This document shows positions 8,280 to 17,004 of a stretch of DNA of 64,000 bases, piece by piece (position 1 is the first letter of the stretch; every line of letters begins with the position of its first letter). Source of the stretch: JAKAGZ01 sp035266865 (lineage in GTDB: Bacteria; Bacteroidota; Ignavibacteria; Ignavibacteriales; Ignavibacteriaceae); contig DATFMR010000040.1 of assembly GCA_035266865.1 (NCBI GenBank), positions 1 through 64,000 on the forward strand, read 5' to 3'. The notes beneath the pieces were generated by a model that worked only from the letters and a program-made list of their open reading frames with translations, had not been told where the DNA came from and made no database searches. Made by a program: the position numbers and the translations under genes.

Positions 8280-9188
8280 CTAATTATGTTCTAATAATGT
8301 AGATGTTTTTCGCAACCCGTTTTTTGCAAACTTATTATTAGGGTTAAGTTTCAAAGCAATTTCAAAATAAGCTTTTGCATCCACCGGCTTCTTTGCACTA
8401 AAACAAGCTTCTCCTAAATTTGAATAAATTTCCGAAGATGCATCTTCTTTCAATTCAATATACTTTAAAAAATTTTCTTCTGCTTTTAAAAAATCTCCCG
8501 ATTTCAAATAAATTTTGCCTGCCCATTCTCTAGAAGAAGCTTCAGAAGTATTTAATTTAATCGCTTTTTCGATCGGAAGAATAGCATGTGCATACATTCC
8601 CAAATGATAATATGAAATTCCAAAAAGCAGATTAAGTTCCCAGAAATTATTATAAAGCAATTCTGCTTTTTTAGCAAAGGCCAGTGCATTTTCGTAATTT
8701 TCAAGTTCAATCTCTGCCTTAGTAAGATAGAGATAGGCTTCATGTAATAATTCCGATTGATCTTCGAATGAGATAAAATTTAAAAAATTAATTTTTGAAA
8801 GTTCATATTCTTTAAGCATAAAATGAGAATAACCAAGGAAAAAAGAAGTAATAGGTTCCTCCTCCGACAATATAGAATCAAGAATATCGTTTGCTTCGCG
8901 CCACATAGAATTTCTTAATAGAAATTGACCAAGAAACAACCTTACATCATTATTATCAGGATACTTTTCAAGAAGATTTTTAAGTAGTATAATTGCAGGT
9001 TTAAGATTGTCTATTATTTCATAAAGTTCTGCGAGACGAAAATAGGCTTCTGTATGTTCTGGGAAATCGTTAATCAGAGAATTATAAATTTGCACGGCGT
9101 GAAGCACTTTACCTGATCCCTGAAGGTCATGTGCAGTCTTTAATCTATGATCAATCTGGTATTTTATTTCCTGGTTATTTATTCCCAT
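8280..9188 (-). CDS. Cytoplasmic tetratricopeptide repeat protein
   Basis: 302 residues made almost wholly of TPR units (for example AYFRLAELYEIIDNLKPAI and SNLGEACFSAKKPVDAKAYF). No signal peptide or membrane helix, so it should be cytoplasmic unless the downstream partner tethers it. Its start overlaps the guaA stop by ten bases and its stop is seven bases before the LpoA-like gene, implying translational coupling guaA - TPR - LpoA-like - radC. TPR proteins act as scaffolds; the partner is not evident. Confidence 0.75.
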   Translation of the reverse strand: MGINNQEIKYQIDHRLKTAHDLQGSGKVLHAVQIYNSLINDFPEHTEAYFRLAELYEIIDNLKPAIILLKNLLEKYPDNNDVRLFLGQFLLRNSMWREANDILDSILSEEEPITSFFLGYSHFMLKEYELSKINFLNFISFEDQSELLHEAYLYLTKAEIELENYENALAFAKKAELLYNNFWELNLLFGISYYHLGMYAHAILPIEKAIKLNTSEASSREWAGKIYLKSGDFLKAEENFLKYIELKEDASSEIYSNLGEACFSAKKPVDAKAYFEIALKLNPNNKFAKNGLRKTSTLLEHN

Positions 9189-10723
9189 TCTATTGTTGAA
9201 GGTGGTTTTGAACTTATGTCATAAACTACTCTGTTAATTCCGCGAACTTTATTAATTATGCTGTTAGAAACACTTGCCAGAAAATCGGGATCAAACCTGA
9301 ACCAATCGGCAGTCATTCCGTCAGTTGATGTAACCGCTCTTAATGCAACTACATTTTCATATGTACGCGCATCACCCATCACACCAACAGTTTGAATTGG
9401 CAAAAGGACACAAAAGGCCTGCCAGATGTTATTATAGATTTTATAATTATGAAGTTCACTGATAAAAATATCGTCAGCCTCCCTTAAAATGTCAAGTTTG
9501 TCTTTTGTAACATCTCCAATAATTCTAACAGCAAGTCCGGGACCAGGGAATGGATGTCTTTCAATAAAATTTTCAGGAATATTTAATTCTCTCCCCACAT
9601 TTCTTACTTCATCTTTAAATAATTCCCTGAATGGCTCAATTAGATTCAGTGCCATTTTTTCAGGAAGCCCGCCAACATTGTGATGAGTTTTAATCGTAAC
9701 GGAAGAACCTTTAACAGAAACAGATTCGATGACATCAGGGTAAAGAGTTCCCTGCACTAGGAATTTTACATTATCGAAATTCTTTGCTTCTTCTTCAAAT
9801 ACTTCAATAAAAGTATTACCAATAATTTTTCTTTTTATTTCGGGATCAGAAACGCCTTTAAGCTTTTTTAAAAATCTTTCAGAAGCATCAATGTGAATTA
9901 TTCCAAGATCAAGTTGTTCATCAAACACCTCTTTTATCGTGGCACTTTCATTTTTCCTCATTAAGCCGGAATCAATATGAATACAGATAAGATTATCACC
10001 AATGGCCTTTTTGACAAGTACTGCAGCAACTGTTGAATCAACCCCGCCGCTTAAAGCACAAATAACCTTGGAATTTCCTACTTTTTCTTTAATAGACTTA
10101 ACTGACATTTCAACAAAATTATGTGGATTCCAGTTTCCAGTACATTTGCAAACATCAAAAAGGAAATTATTAATTATTTTAGGTCCCTCTTCAGTATGCA
10201 TAACTTCAGGATGGAACTGAACACCATAAATATCTTTTTCAGGATTGTCTATTGCACAAATTGGTGAAGAATCTGAAATGGCAGTAATTGAAAAACCTGC
10301 AGGCATTTTAGTCAGATAATCACCGTGACTCATCCAGACAGTTGAATTTATTTTCACGTCCTTAAATATCTTGCTTTCGCTGTTAGAAATTTTCAGAGTT
10401 GACTTACCATATTCTCTATCGTTTGCAGGTTCTACTGAACCGTTAAAATTTTTACAGATAATCTGCAATCCGTAACAAATACCAAGAACCGGGATATTTA
10501 AATGAAAAATTGCATTATCTATCTGCGGAGCATCTTTATCATAAACGCTCATTGGTCCGCCAGACAGAATAATTCCAATTGGATTTATTTTTTTTACTTC
10601 TTTTACCGTAATTGTGTGGGGATGAATTTCAGAATAGACGTTTGCCTCTCTAATACGCCTTGTAATCAATTGTGTGAATTGTGAGCCAAAATCTATAATT
10701 AGTATAGTTTCTTTATTAAGCAT
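9179..10723 (-). CDS. guaA: GMP synthase (glutamine-hydrolysing)
   Basis: 514 residues, full length. N-terminal class I amidotransferase with Cys83 (GICYGLQ) and a QFHPEV His/Glu pair, an ATP-pyrophosphatase domain with SGGVDS P-loop, and the C-terminal dimerisation domain ending STIEWE. It converts XMP to GMP. First gene of a tightly packed run with a TPR gene, an LpoA-like gene and radC. No purine riboswitch-like structure was recognised upstream. Confidence 0.96.
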   Translation of the reverse strand: MLNKETILIIDFGSQFTQLITRRIREANVYSEIHPHTITVKEVKKINPIGIILSGGPMSVYDKDAPQIDNAIFHLNIPVLGICYGLQIICKNFNGSVEPANDREYGKSTLKISNSESKIFKDVKINSTVWMSHGDYLTKMPAGFSITAISDSSPICAIDNPEKDIYGVQFHPEVMHTEEGPKIINNFLFDVCKCTGNWNPHNFVEMSVKSIKEKVGNSKVICALSGGVDSTVAAVLVKKAIGDNLICIHIDSGLMRKNESATIKEVFDEQLDLGIIHIDASERFLKKLKGVSDPEIKRKIIGNTFIEVFEEEAKNFDNVKFLVQGTLYPDVIESVSVKGSSVTIKTHHNVGGLPEKMALNLIEPFRELFKDEVRNVGRELNIPENFIERHPFPGPGLAVRIIGDVTKDKLDILREADDIFISELHNYKIYNNIWQAFCVLLPIQTVGVMGDARTYENVVALRAVTSTDGMTADWFRFDPDFLASVSNSIINKVRGINRVVYDISSKPPSTIEWE

Positions 10724-10744
10724 TAATTTTCCGGAGTGGCATTT

Positions 10745-10775
10745 AAAACAAAATCCGTTTGCAGGATTTTGTTTT
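10745..10775 (-). terminator. Terminator downstream of gcvH
   Basis: A perfect 12-bp inverted repeat (AAAACAAAATCC / GGATTTTGTTTT, loop of seven) lies between the gcvH stop and the guaA start. Its T-rich arm serves minus-strand transcription ending the efp-accB-accC-gcvH series. Confidence 0.75.
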
Positions 10776-10842
10776 TAGATATATAAACTGAACTAAAGAA
10801 AAATTATTAAAATTTTTGCTTATTTAATCTATTCAATCTATT

Positions 10843-11223
10843 TTATTGCCCGATCAATTTTTTATAAGCCTCACTATCAAGCAGATTATTTAACTCAGCC
10901 GAATCGCTGATTTCTATTTTAGCCATCCAGCCTTTTCCATATGGATCTGAATTAACAAGTTCGGGACTATCAACTAATTCTTTGTTTATTTCCGTAATTT
11001 TTCCGCTACAAGGACCTAAAAGCTCACTAACGGTTTTAACTGCTTCAATAGTGCCAAAAGATTCGCCAGCATTAATTTCAGTTATATTTGGATCTATATC
11101 AACAAATACAACATCGCCGAGTTCTCCCTGAGCGTACTCTGTTATACCAATTGTTCCGTTATTACCTTCTACTAAAATCCATTCGTGATCATTTGTGTAT
11201 TTCAGATTTGACGGGAAATTCAT
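10843..11223 (-). CDS. gcvH: Glycine cleavage system H protein
   Basis: 126 residues. The lipoyl-lysine motif GTIEAVKTVSE is intact (Lys63), and the N-terminal KYTNDHEWI and C-terminal GKGWMAKIE blocks are typical. GcvH carries the methylamine intermediate between the P, T and L proteins. No gcvT or gcvP is nearby; it sits instead after accC, so a lipoyl-relay role is also possible. GAGGT precedes the ATG. Confidence 0.95.
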   Translation of the reverse strand: MNFPSNLKYTNDHEWILVEGNNGTIGITEYAQGELGDVVFVDIDPNITEINAGESFGTIEAVKTVSELLGPCSGKITEINKELVDSPELVNSDPYGKGWMAKIEISDSAELNNLLDSEAYKKLIGQ

Positions 11224-11306
11224 TGTTACCTCAAATTATTCAGATTGCCGGGTTAGTAGAAACCCAGGAAAATTTATTTAAATAAAATAGCTATCCTAAA
11301 TTATGT

Positions 11307-12641
11307 TTAAAAACTGAAGTTTTCCAGAAAACCTGTATCAAAATTTCCGCTTAAAAACCTATCATCTTCAAGAACTTTTAAATGGAACGGGATTGTCGTT
11401 TTAATTCCTTCAACAGTAAATTCTTCCAGGGCTCTTCTTCCCCTTGCAATTGTGTGCTGTCGATTTTTGCCCCAAACAATTAATTTCGCAATTAATGAAT
11501 CATAATAAGGAGGAATGCTGTATCCCTGGTAAATGTGAGAATCCACTCTTACACCATAGCCACCTGGAAAATGCAATGATTCGATTCTACCTGGAGAAGG
11601 CCGAAAACCTGCAGCAGGGTCCTCAGCATTTATTCTGAATTCCATACTGTGACCAACCGGCTTTTTAGGTAGAGTTTCAATCTTTTCTCCTGCCGCCACA
11701 AGGATTTGTTGACGAATCAGGTCAACACCATAAACCCATTCAGTTACTGGATGCTCAACCTGAATTCTCGTATTCATTTCCATGAAATAAAAATTCTTGT
11801 ATTTATCTACCAAAAATTCTATTGTACCTGCACCTTCGTATTTAACAGCCTCAGCTCCAAGGATTGCAGTCTCACCCATTTTATCTCTCATTGCCTGGTC
11901 TATTACGGGTGATGGTGATTCTTCAATTAATTTCTGATGTCTTCTTTGCACAGAACAATCACGTTCACCATAGTGATAAGCTTTTCCCTCACTATCGCCT
12001 ACAATTTGAATTTCCACATGGCGCGGATCTTCAATAAATTTTTCAATGTAAACAGCAGCATTGCCAAAAGCCGATTCTGCTTCGTTACTGGCAGTTTGAA
12101 AAGCCTTTTCCAAGTCTTTTTCTTCCCAGACAACGCGCATTCCTTTACCGCCTCCGCCTGCCGATGCTTTTATAATTATGGGGTAACCTACTTCCAGTGC
12201 AATTTTTTTTCCTTCATTTAATTCTGTTACAACTCCATCGCTCCCCGGTATTACGGGAACACCGTTTTTCTTCATTGTATCTTTTGCATAGGATTTATCC
12301 CCCATTGCATTAATCATTTTAGGAGAAGGGCCAATAAATTTTATATCAGATTCTGCACATATTTCAGAAAAGTTGGCATTTTCTGCAAGGAAGCCATAGC
12401 CTGGATGTATTGCATCTGCACCGGTAATTTGCGCTGCGGAAATAATTAGTGGAATTTTTAGGTAACTATCACGGCTCGGTGCGGGACCTATACAAACTGC
12501 CTCATCAGCAAATGTTACATGCAGAGCATCTTTATCTGCTTCAGAGTAAATAGCAACAGTATTAATACCAAGTTCCTTACAGGTTCTAATAACTCTTAAA
12601 GCAATTTCACCACGGTTGGCAATTAAAATTTTATTAAACAA
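11307..12641 (-). CDS. accC: Acetyl-CoA carboxylase, biotin carboxylase subunit
   Basis: 444 residues, typical length. Starts FNKILIANRGEIALRVIR and carries the ATP-grasp glycine loop KASAGGGGKGMR, the EMNTRIQVEHPVTE active-site segment and the biotin-carboxylase C-terminal domain. It carboxylates biotin on AccB with bicarbonate and ATP, the first step of fatty-acid synthesis. The start is TTG, supported by an AGAGGA site four bases upstream and no nearby ATG. It lies 27 bases after accB. Confidence 0.96.
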   Translation of the reverse strand: MFNKILIANRGEIALRVIRTCKELGINTVAIYSEADKDALHVTFADEAVCIGPAPSRDSYLKIPLIISAAQITGADAIHPGYGFLAENANFSEICAESDIKFIGPSPKMINAMGDKSYAKDTMKKNGVPVIPGSDGVVTELNEGKKIALEVGYPIIIKASAGGGGKGMRVVWEEKDLEKAFQTASNEAESAFGNAAVYIEKFIEDPRHVEIQIVGDSEGKAYHYGERDCSVQRRHQKLIEESPSPVIDQAMRDKMGETAILGAEAVKYEGAGTIEFLVDKYKNFYFMEMNTRIQVEHPVTEWVYGVDLIRQQILVAAGEKIETLPKKPVGHSMEFRINAEDPAAGFRPSPGRIESLHFPGGYGVRVDSHIYQGYSIPPYYDSLIAKLIVWGKNRQHTIARGRRALEEFTVEGIKTTIPFHLKVLEDDRFLSGNFDTGFLENFSF

Positions 12642-12668
12642 TTTGTCCTCTATTTCTAAATCAAAAAA

Positions 12669-13145
12669 TTAGCTAGTTTCTATCAGGAACAATGGTTGAT
12701 TATATTCCACTGGTTTTCCGTTCTCAGCTAATATTTTAACTATCTTTCCACCTACATCAGATTCAATTTCATTCATCAGTTTCATCGCCTCAACTATACA
12801 CAAGACTGAACCGCTTGTGACAGTATCACCTACATGGGCATAGGGGTCTGCATCAGGAGCAGGCGCTCTATAAAATGTTCCGACTATCGGAGATTTTATT
12901 TCGTGCATATTTGCAGATTTTGAACTTTCAACTGATTTTTTTTCCTCAGCAGGAGGTACGGGTGCAGCAGTGGTATTTTGTAATGCTATGTGAGCTGGAG
13001 AAATAAACTGATGATGCTCTCCGCCGTAAGATGTATGTGGTTTCTTTGCAATTTTAACCTTTAACCCATCTTCTTCAATTTCCAGATCCGTTATTTCACT
13101 GGTATTAACTAATTTTACCAATTTTTTTATGAGGTTTAGATCCAT
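12669..13145 (-). CDS. accB: Acetyl-CoA carboxylase biotin carboxyl carrier protein
   Basis: 158 residues. An N-terminal helix region, a Pro/Ala-rich linker (about 58-75) and the biotinyl domain with VEAMKLMNE, where Lys122 is biotinylated. GAGAGG is eight bases before the ATG. Between efp and accC, the common efp-accB-accC order of many bacteria. Confidence 0.96.
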   Translation of the reverse strand: MDLNLIKKLVKLVNTSEITDLEIEEDGLKVKIAKKPHTSYGGEHHQFISPAHIALQNTTAAPVPPAEEKKSVESSKSANMHEIKSPIVGTFYRAPAPDADPYAHVGDTVTSGSVLCIVEAMKLMNEIESDVGGKIVKILAENGKPVEYNQPLFLIETS

Positions 13146-13164
13146 TGTAATTACCTCTCTATTT

Positions 13165-13728
13165 TTAGGATTTTACTCTCTCAACATACTCGCTTGTTCT
13201 CGTGTCAACTTTCAGAATGTCGTCCACATTAATAAACAAAGGGACATTAATTGTAGCTCCGGTTTCAAGTTTCGCGGCCTTGGTCGCACCTGTTGCAGTA
13301 TCCCCCTTAAAGCCTGGCTCAGTTTCGGTAACCTTTAACTGAACAAAAATTGGGATTTCTACACTTATTATCTCGGTTCCGTTAAATAAAATATCAACCT
13401 CTGTGCTTTCTTTTAAAAAATTAACGCCGTTGCCAAATAATTCTATAGAAACATTTATCTGTTCATAAGTTTCATTATCCATACAAACTAAAAAATCCCC
13501 TTCACGATACAGGTATTGATACTTTCTTCTTTCTACACGAACAATTTCTACTCCCTCTCCAGAGCGAAATGTATTGTCTATAACTCGACCGGTTTTCAGG
13601 TTTTTTAATTTGCTTCTTACAAATGCACCGCCCTTTCCTGGTTTAACATGTTGAAATTCTACTATAGTATAAAGATCATTTTTAAAATTTAAGATAAGTC
13701 CATTCCGGAAATCTGATGTGTCTGCCAT
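13165..13728 (-). CDS. efp: Translation elongation factor P
   Basis: 187 residues from the ATG at 13728 (MADTSDF), the family length. KOW-like domain I carries the PGKGG loop with Lys32, the site that is modified in many bacteria; two OB domains follow. EF-P relieves ribosome stalling at polyproline. The frame stays open 27 codons further upstream but that segment is hydrophobic, unconserved and not needed. There is no strong ribosome-binding site. accB follows after 19 bases. No EpmA/EpmB or EarP gene is in the window. Confidence 0.95.
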   Translation of the reverse strand: MADTSDFRNGLILNFKNDLYTIVEFQHVKPGKGGAFVRSKLKNLKTGRVIDNTFRSGEGVEIVRVERRKYQYLYREGDFLVCMDNETYEQINVSIELFGNGVNFLKESTEVDILFNGTEIISVEIPIFVQLKVTETEPGFKGDTATGATKAAKLETGATINVPLFINVDDILKVDTRTSEYVERVKS

Positions 13729-13916
13729 AGAATTCAAAATAAAATAGTTTATAAATAGACGAAAAAAATAGAACAATACGGCATGAAAGTCAAGAAAGGT
13801 TAATTTCAAAAATTGATAGATTTTTTACATAAAATGATCAAAAGATGGCATAAATATAATAAAACCTTAAGAAAACTTACGGTTTTTAAAATCTAGGATA
13901 TACTGCAATTTCAATA

Positions 13917-14609
13917 TTAGTTTTGATCTACCTGAGCTATATAACGGGGAACCTCTCTAGCAGCGGAAGAATTTTTATAATTATCCTGAACTTTCTCAAA
14001 AAGAGCTTTTGCATCTGTATTATTTCCGGATTTCATGTAGTTTATGCCTGCTTTTAAAAGGTAATTAGGATTAAGTACATCAGTATCTGAAACGCGAGCG
14101 GCTTTTTCATATAAATCAGCAGCTTTTTTAAAGTCTTTTTTATCTACAAAATGTGCTGCCTGCCCAGCTAGTGCCGTTGCTTTATACATATTTATGCTGC
14201 CACTATAATCCTTGTAAACATTATAAGCTTCATCAGTTTTGCCCTGAAACATATAACTATTTGCAAGATAAATCTTAGCAGTTTCACCGTTTTCAGTACT
14301 TCCGTATTCATCGACAATTTTCTTAAGACCAATATTCGAAGTACCTGGAACGCCTTGAATAGCCTCAACATAATTCCCTTTATCATAGGAATCCATGACC
14401 TTTGCCAATTCAACACCGGCAGTTTCATTTTTTTGTTTTTTGTTATTTACGTAAAAAATAATCGCAAATACTAAAACAACTAAAATTCCACCGTATAGTA
14501 AAAGTCTCTGACTGTTTTCTTCAAAAAAACCATATAGTTTATAATAAGTTTCAACAAGTTTATCCTGTTTGATCTCTTTTTTTGAAAGCTTTTTTCTCTT
14601 TGTAAGCAT
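13917..14609 (-). CDS. Membrane-anchored TPR protein (YfgM-like)
   Basis: 230 residues. A lysine-rich cytoplasmic start, one membrane helix (about 36-52, LLLYGGILVVLVFAIIFYV) and a periplasmic TPR domain (about 70-225). This matches the YfgM/TPR_21 arrangement, where the protein associates with SecYEG and periplasmic chaperones. The assignment rests on architecture rather than a diagnostic motif. It stands alone between efp and the tRNA. Confidence 0.65.
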   Translation of the reverse strand: MLTKRKKLSKKEIKQDKLVETYYKLYGFFEENSQRLLLYGGILVVLVFAIIFYVNNKKQKNETAGVELAKVMDSYDKGNYVEAIQGVPGTSNIGLKKIVDEYGSTENGETAKIYLANSYMFQGKTDEAYNVYKDYSGSINMYKATALAGQAAHFVDKKDFKKAADLYEKAARVSDTDVLNPNYLLKAGINYMKSGNNTDAKALFEKVQDNYKNSSAAREVPRYIAQVDQN

Positions 14610-14741
14610 TAATACATCCTTAATTCTATACTTTGTTAAAATTTATAAAAACCTTCTGACAGGCAAGTTTTTTTACAAACAAGACTATTAATTTATAACA
14701 ATTTTAGCCAATGTTCCATTAAAAAAATAAAAAAGAATTTG

Positions 14742-14815
14742 TACGCCCGGCAGGACTTGAACCTGCAACCTTTGGAACCGGAATCCAACGTTCTATCCAG
14801 TTGAACTACGGGCGC
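14742..14815 (-). tRNA. tRNA-Arg (anticodon CCG)
   Basis: Complete cloverleaf on the minus strand: acceptor GCGCCCG/CGGGCGT, D-arm GTTCAACTGGATAGAAC, anticodon stem TTGGA/TCCAA with loop TTCCGGT (CCG in positions 34-36), T-arm GCAGG-TTCAAGT-CCTGC and discriminator A. CCA is not encoded. A degenerate copy lies about 3 kb away at 17738-17801 in the same orientation. Confidence 0.96.
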
Positions 14816-14917
14816 AGAAAAAAAGCTGAAATTGTACTTTTTTCAGAGGTAAAATTTATGCAAATCAGAACAAAAGATAAAGATACTTAACACTCTGAGA
14901 ACTAAAAGGAAGGCATA

Positions 14918-15219
14918 AAATGAAGAATCCTTTTTTGATCAAATGAGGCAAATATTCAGCTAAACACAATTATAATAATTTGAGAATTGCTTTTAATAAG
15001 GCAATAGTCTGGGATATATTGAAAAAAATCCCTTTGATAAAATAAAAGCACCTAAAATTCCCTAAATTAATCCTCTATTCATTGATGAAAAGGAATTTGA
15101 TTTAATCCTCAGTAATGAGCTAAAGAAATCAGTTAAAGCAAGCGGAAATAATAAAGATGCGGTAAAAGTATTAGAGAGATGAAAATTTGCTGAATTCAGT
15201 AAACAAACTTAATTACTGA
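14918..15219 (+). pseudogene. Tyrosine recombinase (integrase) remnant next to tRNA-Arg
   Basis: Reading across frames on the plus strand gives the SAM-like/core junction of a phage-type integrase: YSAKHNYNNLRIAF, then NKAIVWD, then (after a one-base deletion at about 15015) YIEKNPFDKIKAPKIP, a TAA in place of a lysine codon at 15063-15065, and INPLFIDEKEFDLILSNE. Another frameshift lies near 14952. The catalytic core (R..H-x-x-R) is missing: the text jumps to a C-terminal-like LLNSVNKLNY ending at 15219. A deletion, at least two frameshifts and one stop make this clearly dead. Confidence 0.75.
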
Positions 15220-15331
15220 AAGATGGTCTCATAATTAATATTAAACATCCATACAAGCCCTGTATAGACTTTCAATGAAATTAAAACGCCTATCTAATCA
15301 ATTTAAAGTAAACACTCTGCCCCGGTCAATT

Positions 15332-15922
15332 TCAATATGCCCCTGACAATCCGTAAATGCTCAAACCGAACGCCGCAAGAAAAATGCTTGTAAGGACCAT
15401 AGCTATTAACCAATAAACGATTACCATCACGACAAGAGAAATAATAAAATAAATCGGAACTTTATCCTTCGGGGTTTTCATCATAGTTGGCAAACCAAGA
15501 TACAATAAGTAAAGCCCATATATTCCGAACAATGTGCCAATCCATCCAATAACAGGAAAAATTGCTAACATACCGCCGACAAGCGAGGGCGTATATGAAT
15601 AAGCAACAAGCTGCATAGCTCTTCCGGAATCTTTGGTCGATTCGAAATTCGGGGCAAGCGCATTTATAACCAAAGAACCTATGAAGATTGAGATAAAAAT
15701 TGAAAAGAACTGAACAAGCCCCATCGCAATACCCCACTTAAATGAAGTGTAAACGGAACCAATGACGCCCCAACCAATAATGTTTGCAATGGCTACAAGA
15801 ACGGTTAGCGGCAGAATATATGTTACCATAATTTGCTGGGTATTTGAAGTTTCAGAGGCAATTACAGGCCACTCTGTTTTAGGTGTTACGATAATATTCT
15901 TTGCTCGTTCTACCAGGTTCAT
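15332..15922 (-). CDS. YIP1-family integral membrane protein
   Basis: 196 residues with about five hydrophobic helices and the Yip1 N-terminus (MNLVERAKNIIVTPKTEWP) common in Bacteroidetes-type genomes. The helices begin near residue 30 (MVTYILPLTVLVAIANIIG). Bacterial Yip1-domain proteins have no settled function. The gene is intact inside a region of remnants and converges with the recombinase fragment at 14918-15219. An upstream AGAGGAG supports the ATG. Confidence 0.8.
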   Translation of the reverse strand: MNLVERAKNIIVTPKTEWPVIASETSNTQQIMVTYILPLTVLVAIANIIGWGVIGSVYTSFKWGIAMGLVQFFSIFISIFIGSLVINALAPNFESTKDSGRAMQLVAYSYTPSLVGGMLAIFPVIGWIGTLFGIYGLYLLYLGLPTMMKTPKDKVPIYFIISLVVMVIVYWLIAMVLTSIFLAAFGLSIYGLSGAY

Positions 15923-16111
15923 AATTCACTCCTCTTAATAATTGTTGAGAATGTTATTTATTTTTTCCTGCTTCACCTTTACGCGGAATAAAAATGTTCT
16001 GCAAATTTTTCCACGCTTTGTTCTATCCTGTTTGATATAGGAAATAAATTAAACAAAATTATTTATAAATGTTTTTATTATTAGGAAAAATCATTGAAAT
16101 GCAAATATATA

Positions 16112-16177
16112 ACCAGGACATACTCCCTTTTGAAAGTTGAGGAATTGCTGAATTCTGTGAATAAGCAGAATAATTAA
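16112..16177 (+). pseudogene. Second recombinase C-terminal remnant
   Basis: Plus-strand reading TRTYSLLKVEELLNSVNKQ, then a stop at 16175-16177. It matches the C-terminal end of the remnant at 15175-15219 (ENLLNSVNKLNY) and that at 16860-16979 (IYSHLRAEDLLNSVNIL). In intact enzymes the tyrosine before S-H-L is the nucleophile. No upstream part of the enzyme is left here. Confidence 0.6.
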
Positions 16178-16208
16178 AAAGCCCGCCAGTAAGGATATTG
16201 GCAGGCTT
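16172..16208 (-). terminator. Terminator of the isoprenylcysteine-methyltransferase-like gene
   Basis: Ten-base arms AAGCCCGCCA (16179-16188) and TGGCAGGCTT (16199-16208) pair with one mismatch; on the minus strand the hairpin is followed by TTTTTAATTATT. It lies 42 bases after the stop of the 144-residue gene and overlaps the end of the recombinase remnant. Confidence 0.75.
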
Positions 16209-16249
16209 AAGTTTGGAAAGGAGACTATCCTAACTTTCTATTGTAGATA

Positions 16250-16684
16250 TTAAAATATAAATGGAATAATCCGATTTGTTTTTTTTGCATATTGTAAATA
16301 ATCAGGATATTGTGATTGCAAAAGCCTTTCTTCTACCGTAATTCTAATGACTGCTACACCTGTTGCCACCAGACCAATAATAACATTGATGAATGATAAA
16401 TGCCCAAATATGCTTGACCATATAAAGAGGAGAGCAGCTGCATACATAGGATGACGTATGAATTGGTAAGGCCCCTTATTCAGCAAGGTCCCTTCCTTTG
16501 GCTCGGCGTGTACACTAAATTGCCCTTTTTGAAAGGACAATCTGGACCATATATTTAACGCAACTGCCAGTAACTGCCCGGCTATGACGAATGGGGAAGA
16601 AGCAAAAACGTTTCCTGAAATAAAAAGGTAAAGGACTGTAAGAATTGTTAACAATAAGCTAAATTTGGAAATCAGTTTAATCAT
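16250..16684 (-). CDS. Isoprenylcysteine carboxyl methyltransferase-family membrane methyltransferase
   Basis: 144 residues, about four membrane helices. The C-terminal half carries the ICMT/PEMT signature GPYQFIRHPMYAA and the SAM-pocket EERLLQSQYPDYLQY. Such enzymes methylate carboxyl or lipid amino groups at the membrane; bacterial substrates are unknown. The gene is intact, has its own terminator and lies between recombinase remnants, so it is likely cargo of the element. Confidence 0.82.
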   Translation of the reverse strand: MIKLISKFSLLLTILTVLYLFISGNVFASSPFVIAGQLLAVALNIWSRLSFQKGQFSVHAEPKEGTLLNKGPYQFIRHPMYAAALLFIWSSIFGHLSFINVIIGLVATGVAVIRITVEERLLQSQYPDYLQYAKKTNRIIPFIF

Positions 16685-16705
16685 ATTGCACTCTCTATTA
16701 GTTTG

Positions 16706-16848
16706 TTAATATGCAACCTTGCGTTCCGGTTTTGAATCCTGGACGAGATAGCCAACTCCCACCCCACCCTTATCAAGTTTCTCAATTATTTTATTGTGGA
16801 GAATGGTTAACTCTACCAGGTATAAATCAGTTACAAAGGATTCGACGA
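16706..16848 (-). pseudogene. Orphan 3' end of an unidentified gene
   Basis: An open minus-strand frame with protein-like composition (VESFVTDLYLVELTILHNK, then IIEKLDKGGVGVGYLVQD, then SKPERKVAY and a TAA at 16706-16708). It has no ATG, GTG or TTG giving a plausible full gene, and runs backwards into the plus-strand recombinase remnant at 16860. I read it as the surviving 3' end of a truncated cargo gene. Family not recognised. Confidence 0.4.
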
Positions 16849-16859
16849 AACATATATAA

Positions 16860-16979
16860 ATGAAAGAGATTAGGCAACAAGAAATTTACTCTCATCTAAG
16901 GGCAGAGGATTTGCTAAACTCGGTAAATATCTTGAATAATTGCATCTTTAAGGAAAGGCAGTCACTAAGTAATTGTTAG
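16860..16979 (+). pseudogene. Third recombinase C-terminal remnant
   Basis: Plus-strand reading EIRQQEIYSHLRAEDLLNSV continues NILNN to a TAG at 16977-16979. EIYSHL followed by an E-D-L helix is the classic end of tyrosine recombinases, with the tyrosine as the nucleophile. It shares the LLNSVN segment with the other two remnants. The frame upstream is closed, so only the tail survives. Confidence 0.6.
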
Positions 16980-17004
16980 ATGGAAATTTAATGATAAGTA
17001 GATT

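Noticed and set aside
13729..13809. 27-residue N-terminal extension of EF-P
   Set aside because: Hydrophobic and unlike any EF-P; the ATG at 13728 gives the standard 187-residue protein.
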